Below, piece by piece: positions 1 to 9,297 of a stretch of DNA of 64,000 nt (within the stretch, counting starts at the first letter, position 1; each line of letters begins with the position of its first letter). The notes under the pieces are model-generated. The model made no database searches. It saw nothing but the letters and a program-made list of their open reading frames with translations, and had not been told where the DNA came from. Source of the DNA: Planctomycetota bacterium (GTDB taxonomy: Bacteria > Planctomycetota > UBA1135 > GCA-002686595); NCBI GenBank assembly GCA_022446815.1, contig JAKVCD010000017.1:84907-148906 (forward strand), read 5' to 3'. The position numbers and the translations under genes are program-made.

Positions 1-122
1 CCAAGTGGGCAAGAGACAGCCGCGCTTCTTCTTCGACACGGGCTCTTCGCCCCCCCACTCTAGCTCAGTGTCGGGCAGCCGCTCGACCTCGTCAGGGATC
101 ACATGTTCTTCTTCTTCTGTCA

Positions 123-123
<1 letters not shown>
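1..123 (-). CDS. hypothetical protein, 5' part only
   Basis: The first 41 codons of a gene that runs off the left edge. Its ATG overlaps the TGA of the upstream dehydrogenase gene by one base (TGATG), a translational-coupling arrangement that argues it is a real member of the operon. The visible part is very acidic at first (MTEEEEHVIPDEVERLPD), followed by a basic patch (SKKKRGC) and a more hydrophobic start. This could be a cytoplasmic acidic head before a membrane segment, but the rest is not visible. No family is recognised. Confidence 0.5.
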
Positions 124-986
<863 letters not shown>

Positions 987-1011
987 CGCGGCAGGATAAC
1001 CGAGGCGAGGC

Positions 1012-2046
1012 TCAAGAGCCGGGGATCAGGACGAGCTTCCCGTTCACCTGACGGCCCTCGAGCAGCTCATGCGCCTCGCGCACCTCACTCAGAGGCATGG
1101 AGCGGTCAAGGACAGGGCGGAAGGTCCCGCTCGCGACGCGCTCAAAGATCGGCTCGAGGGCGCTCCGCGGACCCATGGTGCTCCCTAGGACCGAGATGTT
1201 CTTGATGAAGAGGTGCGGCAAGAGGAGAGAGACCTTCGGCCCCGTGGTCCCACCGCAGGTCACGAGCCTCCCGTTGCGCGCGAGGCACCGCATCGAGCCC
1301 TCCCAGGTAGCCGGCCCCACGTGCTCAACGACGACGTCGCAAGAGCCTCCGTCGAGGGCGCCGCGTACCGCCTTGGGCCAAGACTCGTCGCGGTGATCCA
1401 CCGCTGCGTCCGCGCCCAGCTCTTTGACGAGCGAGAGCTTCTCATCCGAACCAGCCGTCGCGACGACTCGGGCGCCGAGGTCCTTCGCGATCTGGATCGC
1501 GGCTGAGCCGACGCCGCTCGCGCCACCTAAGACTAGGACCGTCTCCCCCTCTCGCAACGCAGCGCGGCTCACCACCATGCCCCAAGCCGTGAGAAAGACG
1601 AGCGGGACCGCCGCAGCAGCGACAGGGTCCACGGCATCAGGGAGCTTGGTCAAGAGGCGCTCAGGGAACACGACGAGCTCACAGTCGAGGCCGTCAGAGT
1701 GCTCACCGCGGATCTGGTAGTCGGCCGAGAGGTGATCGTTACCGGCCTCGTCATGCGCAGAGCTGCCCGAGCTATAGCCGGGCTCCAAGATGACCTTGTC
1801 TCCGACTACGAAGCGCGTGACCCCTTCGCCGATCGCGACGACCTCCCCCGTCCCGTCACAGCCGGGGATCATGGGGAGCGGCAGCGGCATGCCAGGCATC
1901 CCGCGTCGCACCCAGAGATCGAGGTGATTGACGCTCACCGCGAGGACCTTAGCGAGGATCTCTCCAGGTCCAGGCGTGGGCTCGGGGAGGTCGACTAGCT
2001 GCAGCACCTCAGGGCCGCCGTGGTCGTGGATCTGTACCGCCTGCAT
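1012..2046 (-). CDS. zinc-type alcohol dehydrogenase-like / quinone oxidoreductase (MDR superfamily)
   Basis: Medium-chain reductase with an N-terminal GroES-like lobe and a C-terminal Rossmann lobe carrying GGASGVGSAAIQIAK (about residue 175), so probably NAD(P)H-dependent reduction of an enone, quinone or enoyl-CoA. The N terminus (GGPEVLQL) is typical of the quinone-oxidoreductase-like branch. At the usual catalytic-zinc Cys position it has N-H-L-D. The lobe that in many relatives holds four structural-zinc cysteines is here a Ser/Asp-rich loop (GYSSGSSAHDEAGNDHLS) with no Cys, so no zinc site is predicted. It starts 2 bases after the enoyl-CoA hydratase stop and is surely co-transcribed. 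Substrate unknown; acyl-CoA-linked by context only. Confidence 0.85.
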   Translation of the reverse strand: MQAVQIHDHGGPEVLQLVDLPEPTPGPGEILAKVLAVSVNHLDLWVRRGMPGMPLPLPMIPGCDGTGEVVAIGEGVTRFVVGDKVILEPGYSSGSSAHDEAGNDHLSADYQIRGEHSDGLDCELVVFPERLLTKLPDAVDPVAAAAVPLVFLTAWGMVVSRAALREGETVLVLGGASGVGSAAIQIAKDLGARVVATAGSDEKLSLVKELGADAAVDHRDESWPKAVRGALDGGSCDVVVEHVGPATWEGSMRCLARNGRLVTCGGTTGPKVSLLLPHLFIKNISVLGSTMGPRSALEPIFERVASGTFRPVLDRSMPLSEVREAHELLEGRQVNGKLVLIPGS

Positions 2047-2048
2047 CT

Positions 2049-2891
2049 CTACTCCCCCTTGAAGCTGGCTTGGCGCTTCTCAACGAAGGCGCTGATCCCT
2101 TCCTTAGCGTCCGCGCTCGAGAAGAGCTTAGCCTGAAGCTCTCGCTCGAGGGCGAGGCCTGACTCTAGAGAGACCTCCAAGCCTGACTGCACCGCGCGCT
2201 TGATGTTTCCAACGGCTAGAGCCGCCTTGCCTGGAGTACAGAAACCCCTCGCATACTCGAGGACGGACGCCATGAAGCTCGCGTCATCCTCAGCATCAAA
2301 GAGCTCGTCCACGAGGCCAAGCTCAACAGCACGCTCGTAGTCGAAGAGCTCTCCTGTCGCCATCGCGCGGATCGCGCGCGACTTACCCAACACCCGGGCG
2401 AGGCGCTGCGTACCGCCAGTGCCAGGCAGAACGCCTAGAGCGACCTCAGGGAGGCCGCACTTCCCTGCGCCTCTGCGCGCCACGCGAACGTCGCAGCCGA
2501 GGGCCACCTCTAAGCCTCCACCGACGCAGTGCCCGCCGAGCGCAGCGATGACGAGCTTGGGAGTGTGCTCTAGGCGCAAGAGAGTCTCGTTCGCGTGGAG
2601 GCAGAAGGCGTACTTGAACTCTGGCGTGACCTCATCGAGCATCGAGATGTCGGCGCCAGCGCAGAAGAACTTCTCCCCCTCCCCAGCGATGACGATCACC
2701 TGCACTTCTGTGTCAAAGCGCGCACGCAAGATCGCCTCGTCGAGGTCGAGCATCATTTCGTGGCTGTATCCGTTCGCCGGCGGGTTGGTCAGCGTGACGA
2801 GGGCCAAGCCCTGGCCAGAGGCGTAGGTCGCCTTGGCGTTGGAGAGCGGCTGCGGATCGGAGAGCGAGGGCGGGCTGGGGGTGTCTGTCAT
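2049..2891 (-). CDS. enoyl-CoA hydratase/isomerase family protein
   Basis: Crotonase-fold enzyme, first gene of the operon with the MDR reductase and hbd. Visible landmarks are the oxyanion-hole segment GEGEKFFCAGADISML (about residues 69-84), the second oxyanion segment HCVGGGLEVALGCDVR, and the active-site loop GLPEVALGVLPGTGGTQRLARVLG with the catalytic Glu. The protein is 280 aa, slightly longer than a minimal hydratase because of a Pro/Ser-rich N-terminal tail. Likely role: hydration of trans-2-enoyl-CoA to 3-hydroxyacyl-CoA, the substrate of the co-encoded dehydrogenase. Other crotonase reactions cannot be excluded. Confidence 0.9.
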   Translation of the reverse strand: MTDTPSPPSLSDPQPLSNAKATYASGQGLALVTLTNPPANGYSHEMMLDLDEAILRARFDTEVQVIVIAGEGEKFFCAGADISMLDEVTPEFKYAFCLHANETLLRLEHTPKLVIAALGGHCVGGGLEVALGCDVRVARRGAGKCGLPEVALGVLPGTGGTQRLARVLGKSRAIRAMATGELFDYERAVELGLVDELFDAEDDASFMASVLEYARGFCTPGKAALAVGNIKRAVQSGLEVSLESGLALERELQAKLFSSADAKEGISAFVEKRQASFKGE

Positions 2892-2943
2892 GGATCGAGT
2901 GGCTGGGCGTTCGCGTGGCGGGATCGTACCGCCTCCTTACACC

Positions 2944-4458
2944 TCAGCGCACTCGATATCGGTTGTCCGTCGGCGGTGTCAAAGGACCGTCCGCGAAGCT
3001 CCGCTCAAGGAGCGTGCGCAGGAGGATCTGGTCGTGGGTGACGCTCTTCGCCTTTCTCAACATCTGATAGTTGTCCCCACCCTCAGCGATGAAGTTGTTC
3101 GTCACGACTCGGTAGAATCGAGCCGGGTCGAGAGGCTCTCCACCGACGAGGACTCCCAAGAGCTTGGGCGCCTCCTCATTCGACACCTCGAGGGTGAGAC
3201 CGCTAACTTCGAGGCCGGTGTGCGCGGTCCCCTCTACCGCCTGTCGCAGGGTCGCCTCGAGGTGCACCCCTTCAAGCTCGAGAAGGACCGGATGGTTACC
3301 AAAAGGCAGCAGCTCAAAGAGGTCTCGTCGGGTGACCGGACCCCTAGGGAGGTCGCAGCGGATGCCGCCGCGGTTCTGGAAGGCGCAGTCGCCGCCGAAG
3401 TGGGCCCGAAAAGCGTCGGCGATTAGGTTGCCAGCGCCAGACGACTCGACAGAGGAGCGCGCACGCTCAAGGGGCGCAGTCAGCTCACCGATCACCTCGC
3501 CCATGTTGGCCTCCGTCGCTTTGAGGAGAGCTCCACAGAGCTCCTCGACTCGTTCTACACGAGCCCCCTCAATGGGCTCGTCTAGAAGACTCATCACCTG
3601 ATACTCACGGCGCGTGACCTCGTCGGTCTCGAGGTCAATCCATAAGTCCAGCCGTCCTAAGTTGCTCGCCTTACTACCTACCTGCCCGATCAGAACATCC
3701 CCCTCTAACACTCCCTCTCTAAGGTAAGAGTGAGAGTGTCCGCCCGCGATAAACACCAAGTCCGGATGCGCTCGCGCCAAAGCCCTGTCTGTATCGACGC
3801 CGAGGTGAGTCGCGGGGAGTACAAGATCAACATCCCGACCGAGCTCCTCCCTAACCTTAGAGAGCTCCTCTACCGGGTCTGTGAAGATGACCTCCTTCGT
3901 GTCGGAGTGAGTAATGCTAGGTGTCGCTTGGCTCAAGAGCCCGACGACGGCGACCTTTAGACCAGCGCGCTCGAAGACGCGGTAAGGCGGCGCCCAATCA
4001 ACGCGCTCACCAGATTTCTCGCGTACGTTCGCGAGCACTGCAGGAGCCATAGCGCGCGCAGCTGTCCCCTTGAAGGAGGCCGCCCCGTGGTCGAGCTCGT
4101 GGTTTCCTACGCACATGGCGTCGTACCCGACTGCTGCCATCGCTGTCACAAAGGCCGCCCCCTCTTCCAAGAGCCCCTCTGGAGTCCCAGAGGACCAGTC
4201 GCCTCCGTCGATCATAAGGACATTCTCTTCTCCGACCTCCTCATGTACGGTCCGCACAGCGGCGGCGAGACGAGGCAATCCTCCAATCAGCGGCGGTTCT
4301 TCACCACCCAGCCAAGTCGCCGGCCGCGGCTGCACCTGACCGTGGACGTCATTCGTGTGCAGGATCACGAGGTGAGCCTCCGCAGGACGACCGAGGTCAC
4401 CCGACGACGCGACCCCGAGGGCCGCGCAGAGGATCCAAGCGACGCGAGGGACTACCAC
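2944..4458 (-). CDS. secreted bifunctional metallophosphatase / 5'-nucleotidase (UshA-like)
   Basis: Two-domain 5'-nucleotidase family protein of 504 aa. The N-terminal hydrophobic segment (VAWILCAALGVASSG) looks like a signal peptide, so it is probably periplasmic. The calcineurin-type metallophosphoesterase domain shows HTNDVHGQ (about residues 34-41), DGGDWSSG, GNHELDHG, ATHLGVD and GGHSHS, all metal ligands. The C-terminal substrate-binding domain carries SSGAGNLIADAFR, NRGGIR and FGNHPVLLELEG. Likely hydrolyses extracellular nucleotides or related phosphoesters. The GTG start overlaps the end of the upstream MuiA-like gene by 7 bases, indicating coupled translation. The exact substrate is not decidable. 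Confidence 0.9.
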   Translation of the reverse strand: MVVPRVAWILCAALGVASSGDLGRPAEAHLVILHTNDVHGQVQPRPATWLGGEEPPLIGGLPRLAAAVRTVHEEVGEENVLMIDGGDWSSGTPEGLLEEGAAFVTAMAAVGYDAMCVGNHELDHGAASFKGTAARAMAPAVLANVREKSGERVDWAPPYRVFERAGLKVAVVGLLSQATPSITHSDTKEVIFTDPVEELSKVREELGRDVDLVLPATHLGVDTDRALARAHPDLVFIAGGHSHSYLREGVLEGDVLIGQVGSKASNLGRLDLWIDLETDEVTRREYQVMSLLDEPIEGARVERVEELCGALLKATEANMGEVIGELTAPLERARSSVESSGAGNLIADAFRAHFGGDCAFQNRGGIRCDLPRGPVTRRDLFELLPFGNHPVLLELEGVHLEATLRQAVEGTAHTGLEVSGLTLEVSNEEAPKLLGVLVGGEPLDPARFYRVVTNNFIAEGGDNYQMLRKAKSVTHDQILLRTLLERSFADGPLTPPTDNRYRVR

Positions 4459-6107
4459 CCTGTGACTCGCAGCTCCTTCGGGTAGCGCAGCTCCACAGAG
4501 TAGACGAGGTCAGCCTCTCCGTTCGCGGGCACGTTGAGCTCCCAAGTATGGATCCCCTCTTCCTCTAGCTCTTGATCCCAGCGCTCACCCGTGAGGCGCG
4601 CGGGCTCGCTCCTAGGAACAAGGACCTCAAGCCTAGAGTCCTTGGAGATCGGCACGGACTCTCTAACGAGCACCGTCACAGAGCCGTCTGCGTTAGCGAC
4701 GGTGCTCCCAAAGTTCTCAAAGTGGACACGCCAAGAGCGGCGCTTGCTCATGACGCTCGAGAGGAAGCCGGGCTCCTCCTCGATGTCTTCAAACTGTGTG
4801 CGCTCAACGCTGATCATCGGCGCAGCCCCGAGATGGAGCGTGAACTCTTGCTCTGCCTGGACCATCCCGAGGGAGGCTTCGCCGAGATAGTCTGCGCCAA
4901 AGAAGACCGCAGCTCGCCCAGGCAGGAGAGTCCAGGGGCTCGTATTGCTCGCGACACCTCTCAACCAGACCGTCGGGTCCAAGGCCGGCGCACAGTAATA
5001 CTCTGGATCGGCCTCTAACTCAGCCTGGCCGACAAGGACGAGCGTCGGCTCATCCCTTGACTCTACGGTTTCGACCCTCGCGATTCGGTAGCGCAGCGAG
5101 AGCCCCTCAGACTCAACGGCCGCATGAGTCCACGCGAGATCAGCGACCCCGCCCTCTCGCACCTCTTCACCTAAAGAACCGATCGCTTCCATAGGCATCG
5201 CCTCGCTGTCGAAGCTCACTGCCCTGCTGCCGAAACGCTCCTTCGCCGCAGGCTCTAGGACGTCCACCCAATTGGACTGAGGGTCAGGCCCCTGCGCGCC
5301 GAGGTGCGGTTGAGCTGTCGAGAGCAAGAGCTCCACGTTGTCCCAATCCTCCAGGGTCTTCTGATAGACCTCTGCGCGATAGACGAGCCGAACGCTCTGC
5401 GCGTCGCTCGCGGCACGCAGGTCATAGACCGGGCTCCAGCCGGCGCGATTGACGACGTACTCAACCTCAATGCGCCCGCCGGCGCCAGACAGACCAGCCG
5501 TCTCGACTAAGACATCGACCACAGGGCGGAGCGCGCCGCTGCGCGCATCGCCGATCTCATGCTCAAGCCTCTTGATCACCTCGCCCTGCTCTTGAAGCGC
5601 CCAGCCGAGCTCTCGCTTCTCGGTGAGCAGCTGATCCATCCTGCGTGAAAGGAACTCAAAGCTTGCGTCCCATGCCTCAACAGGGGCGGTCCCCTCCGAG
5701 AGACTCTTCGCGCTCGCCTCCTGCTCCCGGTTGAAGAGCTCGGTGAGGTGTGCCCGCATAGCCTCGTTCAATCTCCCCCGATCATTCGCTGCCTCTAACT
5801 CCCGCCTAGCAGCCTTGAGCTCCTCCACGAGGGCGGCGATCTCCTCGTCAGAGACCTCTTTTTGTAAGCGCTCGAGGACCTCCACTCGGACGATCTCTGC
5901 GCTCGCACACTTCACCCTGACCCTAGAGCGATCGAGATCATTCGTAAGTCCGGAGATGACGTAGCTCCCGTCGGCAGAGAGCAGCTCAGAGGAGCGGTGG
6001 ACATGGGCCGAGTTCGGGTAGACCGTCACCGAGTCGATACTAGCGTCGAGGACCTGCGGGTCCTGCGAGAGGGGCGCGGCTAAGAGAGCGAATGCGAGAA
6101 CTTGCAT
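4452..6107 (-). CDS. MuiA-family protein (DUF4139/DUF4140), secreted
   Basis: 551 aa with a cleavable-looking signal peptide (MQVLAFALLAAPLSQ). The N-terminal DUF4140-type region begins SIDSVTVYPNSAHVHR and is followed by a helical, Glu/Arg-rich stretch (about residues 85-180) likely to form a coiled coil. The C-terminal DUF4139-type beta-rich region has VEYVVNRAGWSPVYDLRA, YRAEVYQKTLEDWDNVELLLSTAQP and a late VHFENFGSTVANADGSVTVLVRESVP. Members were named for mucoidy inhibition in E. coli; the biochemical function is not established. The start is supported by AGGAGG six bases upstream. It is probably the first gene of a two-gene operon with the 5'-nucleotidase. Confidence 0.85.
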   Translation of the reverse strand: MQVLAFALLAAPLSQDPQVLDASIDSVTVYPNSAHVHRSSELLSADGSYVISGLTNDLDRSRVRVKCASAEIVRVEVLERLQKEVSDEEIAALVEELKAARRELEAANDRGRLNEAMRAHLTELFNREQEASAKSLSEGTAPVEAWDASFEFLSRRMDQLLTEKRELGWALQEQGEVIKRLEHEIGDARSGALRPVVDVLVETAGLSGAGGRIEVEYVVNRAGWSPVYDLRAASDAQSVRLVYRAEVYQKTLEDWDNVELLLSTAQPHLGAQGPDPQSNWVDVLEPAAKERFGSRAVSFDSEAMPMEAIGSLGEEVREGGVADLAWTHAAVESEGLSLRYRIARVETVESRDEPTLVLVGQAELEADPEYYCAPALDPTVWLRGVASNTSPWTLLPGRAAVFFGADYLGEASLGMVQAEQEFTLHLGAAPMISVERTQFEDIEEEPGFLSSVMSKRRSWRVHFENFGSTVANADGSVTVLVRESVPISKDSRLEVLVPRSEPARLTGERWDQELEEEGIHTWELNVPANGEADLVYSVELRYPKELRVTGW

Positions 6108-6197
6108 AGAGGACCTCCTGGGTCAGGACTTCGTCGTGGCAGATTATCTGGAACGACGCTGCTCCGCACTCTGTTGGAGGAATCCCTGCAGCGGAGC

Positions 6198-7709
6198 CTA
6201 AACAGCGGCCTCATTGCCGACGTCCATCGTGTCTAAGAGGGCCTTTGAGGCCGCCTCTCTGACGCCGTGGGTCCCGCCCTTTCTCCGACCGAAGATCTGC
6301 CCGATGTTCTTCCAGCCGAGCTTGAAGTCATCGAGCATCCCATAGCCTGAGACCACGGCATGCTGATACCAGAGGAAGGCTAGGAGGGTGAAGTCATAGA
6401 GGGGGTTCCGAGGCAGCTTGATCAAGAGCTTGATCAGCTGCGGCCCGAAGGGGAGGTAGACACCGACGTTGAAGAGCTTCTGGAGATTGACCACCTCACG
6501 GAGGTCGTCGCGACGCATCTGCGAGTCCAGCTGCAGCGAGGGCCCGATGTCTCTGGACTCTTCGACGCGCCCTGCCTCAAAGTCCTCGACCCCGAGCTCT
6601 GTGGACTTGAAGGGGCGATAGATGAGGACTGTGCACCCCTGCGGCTTGATGCGGCGATTCACCTCGACCGTATTGAACATGTCTTCAAGGGTCTCGGCGG
6701 GCGAGCCCATGATGTTGTTGGTGCGGAAGGTGATCCGATGCTTCCGTAAGAGTCGAGGGATCTCCTCGACCATGTTGTCGGTGTAGCCCTTGCGGTAGAC
6801 GCGCATGCGAACGTCCTCGTTCCCCGACTCAAGCCCGAACTGCACAGAGGCGCAGCCCGCACGCTTCAGCTGAACGATCTCCTCTTCGTCGAGGTAGTTG
6901 ATGTTGATGTTGCATGCGAAAGGCAGCCCCACGCGAGCCGGCCACTTCTCCGCGAACTCCTCGAGCCAGCCGCGACTCATGTTCAGCGCAGCGTCTCCAA
7001 AGTTGACCATCCTGAAGCCTGGGTAGCGGGCGCGGATATCAGTCATCTCATCACAGAGGTAATCCACCGACTTCGTGCGATTGAAGGTCTCGCCCTTCGC
7101 GCCACTCACCCACTCCCGCTTCATCCTAGGCACAGTGCAATAGGTACAGTTGTTCTGACATCCGCGGCTCGCGTGTACCTGCATCACTCGCTTCGAGCGG
7201 AGGAAGGGGTACTTGTAGAAGAGGTCTACGTCCGGGAAGGGCAGCGTGTCGAGGTCTTGGATCGCAGGTCGGATCGGGTTGAGGAGCGGCGCGCCGTCCT
7301 GGAGGGAGCCGACGTTTGCTATCTCCGCGATCGAACGGTCAGCCGCCCAGGCCTCGACGAGGTCCAGCATCGCGTACTCAGCCTCCCCCTTCGTGATCGC
7401 GTCCACATACTCGGCGTCATTGAGGATGCTGGAGTCGAAGGAGGGGTGCGGTCCCCCCATCACGACCTTGAGGTGCGGGAGCGCGAGCTTCCATCCGAGC
7501 ACGTGCTCTCGCGCCCAGTCCTCTTGGCCAGTCGTGGCGTAGATGCCGATGACGTCTGGCGCCCAACGCAGGACCGCGCCTGCAAAGTCTCGCTCCTCGC
7601 TCGTGATGAAGCAGTCGGTCTGATGTCCCGCAGCCTTGAGGACACTCGAGAGGACCTTGACCCCCTCGAACTCGTGGCAGGTAGTGACGATGAAGGCGAC
7701 GCGGGCCAT
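6198..7709 (-). CDS. B12-binding domain radical SAM protein
   Basis: 503 aa class-B-type radical SAM enzyme. The N-terminal 140 residues form a cobalamin-binding-like Rossmann domain (VAFIVTTCHEFEGVKVLSSVL; DVIGIYATTGQ; VVMGGPHPSF). The radical SAM core follows with CQNNCTYC (CxxxCxxC, about residues 183-190) for the 4Fe-4S cluster, and FGLESGNEDVRMRVYRKG as the later SAM-binding region. Such enzymes methylate unactivated carbon or phosphinate centres or do other B12/SAM chemistry; the substrate is unknown. It is divergently transcribed from a second B12 radical SAM gene, separated by about 175 bases, so the two may share a control region. The hydrophobic C-terminal segment (LYDFTLLAFLWYQHAVV) suggests a membrane or lipid substrate. 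Confidence 0.88.
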   Translation of the reverse strand: MARVAFIVTTCHEFEGVKVLSSVLKAAGHQTDCFITSEERDFAGAVLRWAPDVIGIYATTGQEDWAREHVLGWKLALPHLKVVMGGPHPSFDSSILNDAEYVDAITKGEAEYAMLDLVEAWAADRSIAEIANVGSLQDGAPLLNPIRPAIQDLDTLPFPDVDLFYKYPFLRSKRVMQVHASRGCQNNCTYCTVPRMKREWVSGAKGETFNRTKSVDYLCDEMTDIRARYPGFRMVNFGDAALNMSRGWLEEFAEKWPARVGLPFACNININYLDEEEIVQLKRAGCASVQFGLESGNEDVRMRVYRKGYTDNMVEEIPRLLRKHRITFRTNNIMGSPAETLEDMFNTVEVNRRIKPQGCTVLIYRPFKSTELGVEDFEAGRVEESRDIGPSLQLDSQMRRDDLREVVNLQKLFNVGVYLPFGPQLIKLLIKLPRNPLYDFTLLAFLWYQHAVVSGYGMLDDFKLGWKNIGQIFGRRKGGTHGVREAASKALLDTMDVGNEAAV

Positions 7710-7885
7710 GACCTGATCCTATTCGAGTGAGTCCGCTTGTGGGCGCACCAATCGAGAGTCTGACCCGAGACGGCGTGAGTCACACAGAGATCGAACAATA
7801 TCTGCGCGTCTAGGATGAATCCTTGGCTGGCACCGTTGACACTTCGGCCTCTTCAGGTTTGTCTGGACCTCAGCCACGAGCCGCC

Positions 7886-9295
7886 ATGATCCGCACTTTC
7901 CGAACCGCGCTGGTACAGACCTACCACCCCTATACCCAGCTGACTCATGTCCACCCCTTAGGGATCATGAGCTTGGCCGCCTCTGCGCGCGAGCACGGTC
8001 ACAGCGACCAACACATCCTCGACATGAAGGTCGAGCGCTGGAGCGTTGAGGAGGCCGCCGACGCCCTCGAGGCGCTCCAGCCTGACGTCATCGGACTCTC
8101 AGCCATGACCTATGAGGCTGGCTGCATGCACGAGCTCGCGCGCGAGGTGAAGCGCAGGATGCCCGAGGTCAAGATCGTCTGCGGAGGGCCTCATCCGAGC
8201 GTCGCCGCCGAAGACGTGATGGCAGATCTCGCCGTGGACTTCGTCGTTCGCGGTGAAGGAGAGGAGACCTTCTGCGAGCTCCTAGACGGTATCCGAGACG
8301 GTCGCCGGGACTTCAGCGGATGCGCTGGTCTCAGCTGGCGTGATGAGTCCGGCACCCTGCGAACAGAGCTGGACCGCGCAGCCCCCAAGGACCTCGACAA
8401 CCTCCCCCACCCGGCCTGGGACCTCATCGACCACGAGAAGTACCACGCCATCCCACGCGGCGGCGTGATCTACGCACACCGCGAGTTCGCGACGATGTTC
8501 TCCTCGCGCGCCTGCCCCTGGCGCTGCACCTACTGTCACAACTCCTACGGGAAGCTCTTCCGTGAGCGCTCTGCGGAGGACGTGCTTGAGGAGATCGACC
8601 TCTTGGTCACGAAGTACGGCGTGAAGGAGCTCGTCTTCATGGACGACATCTTCAACCTCAAGGCGGAGCGCGCGAAGGGCATCGCGCGCGGCATCATCGA
8701 GCGCGGCTATGACCTCAAGCTCACCTTCCCCAACGGCTTCCGCGGGGACATCCTTGATGAAGAGCTCGTCCTCCTCCTTAAGGAGGCAGGTATGTACCGC
8801 TGCATGGTCGCTGTCGAGAGCGCGAGCCCGCGTATTCAGAAGGTCATGAAGAAGCGCCTGAAGATCGACAAGGTGAAGAACATCGTCGACTTCATCGCAG
8901 AGCAAGGGATCCTCGTGCACGGCGCTTTCATGCTCGGCTTCCCCTCCGAGACCGAGGAGGAGATGCGCGCGACCATCGATTGGGCAGCCGAGAGCTCCTT
9001 CCACACCGCGGCCTTCTTCCGCGTCATCCCCTTCAAAGGCACAGAGCTCTTCGACGAGGTCGAGCACGCCGGCTACCAGCTGCCAAACGACTGGTCTGCT
9101 TATGAGCCTTACCAGACCGATATCAATCTCTCAGAGGTCGAAGAGAGCGAGATCTTCAAGCTGCGTAAAGCTGCTTACCGGCGCTTCTATATGAAACCCA
9201 AGCGCCTCTGGCGGATCTTTAAGTTGATCCCCAACAAGCTGACGATGGTGCCCTACCTCTCGCTCGTCTTCGCCCAGCGAGCCTACGCGCGCTGA
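7886..9295 (+). CDS. B12-binding domain radical SAM protein
   Basis: 469 aa from the ATG at 7886 (MIRTFRTALVQT). A TTG at 7823 would add 21 low-complexity residues and is less likely. It has an N-terminal cobalamin-binding-type domain (HPLGIMSLAASAREHGH; DVIGLSAMTYEAG; IVCGGPHPSVAAEDVM) and a radical SAM core with CPWRCTYC (CxxxCxxC) followed by HNSYGKLFRERS. MVAVESASPRIQKVMKKRL and GFPSETEEEM are typical later core motifs. It belongs to the BchE/HpnP/P-methylase-like superfamily, but the reaction cannot be assigned. Similarity to its divergent neighbour is at the domain level rather than a recent duplication. Converges on the EamA gene two bases downstream. Confidence 0.88.
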   Translation: MIRTFRTALVQTYHPYTQLTHVHPLGIMSLAASAREHGHSDQHILDMKVERWSVEEAADALEALQPDVIGLSAMTYEAGCMHELAREVKRRMPEVKIVCGGPHPSVAAEDVMADLAVDFVVRGEGEETFCELLDGIRDGRRDFSGCAGLSWRDESGTLRTELDRAAPKDLDNLPHPAWDLIDHEKYHAIPRGGVIYAHREFATMFSSRACPWRCTYCHNSYGKLFRERSAEDVLEEIDLLVTKYGVKELVFMDDIFNLKAERAKGIARGIIERGYDLKLTFPNGFRGDILDEELVLLLKEAGMYRCMVAVESASPRIQKVMKKRLKIDKVKNIVDFIAEQGILVHGAFMLGFPSETEEEMRATIDWAAESSFHTAAFFRVIPFKGTELFDEVEHAGYQLPNDWSAYEPYQTDINLSEVEESEIFKLRKAAYRRFYMKPKRLWRIFKLIPNKLTMVPYLSLVFAQRAYAR

Positions 9296-9297
9296 GC

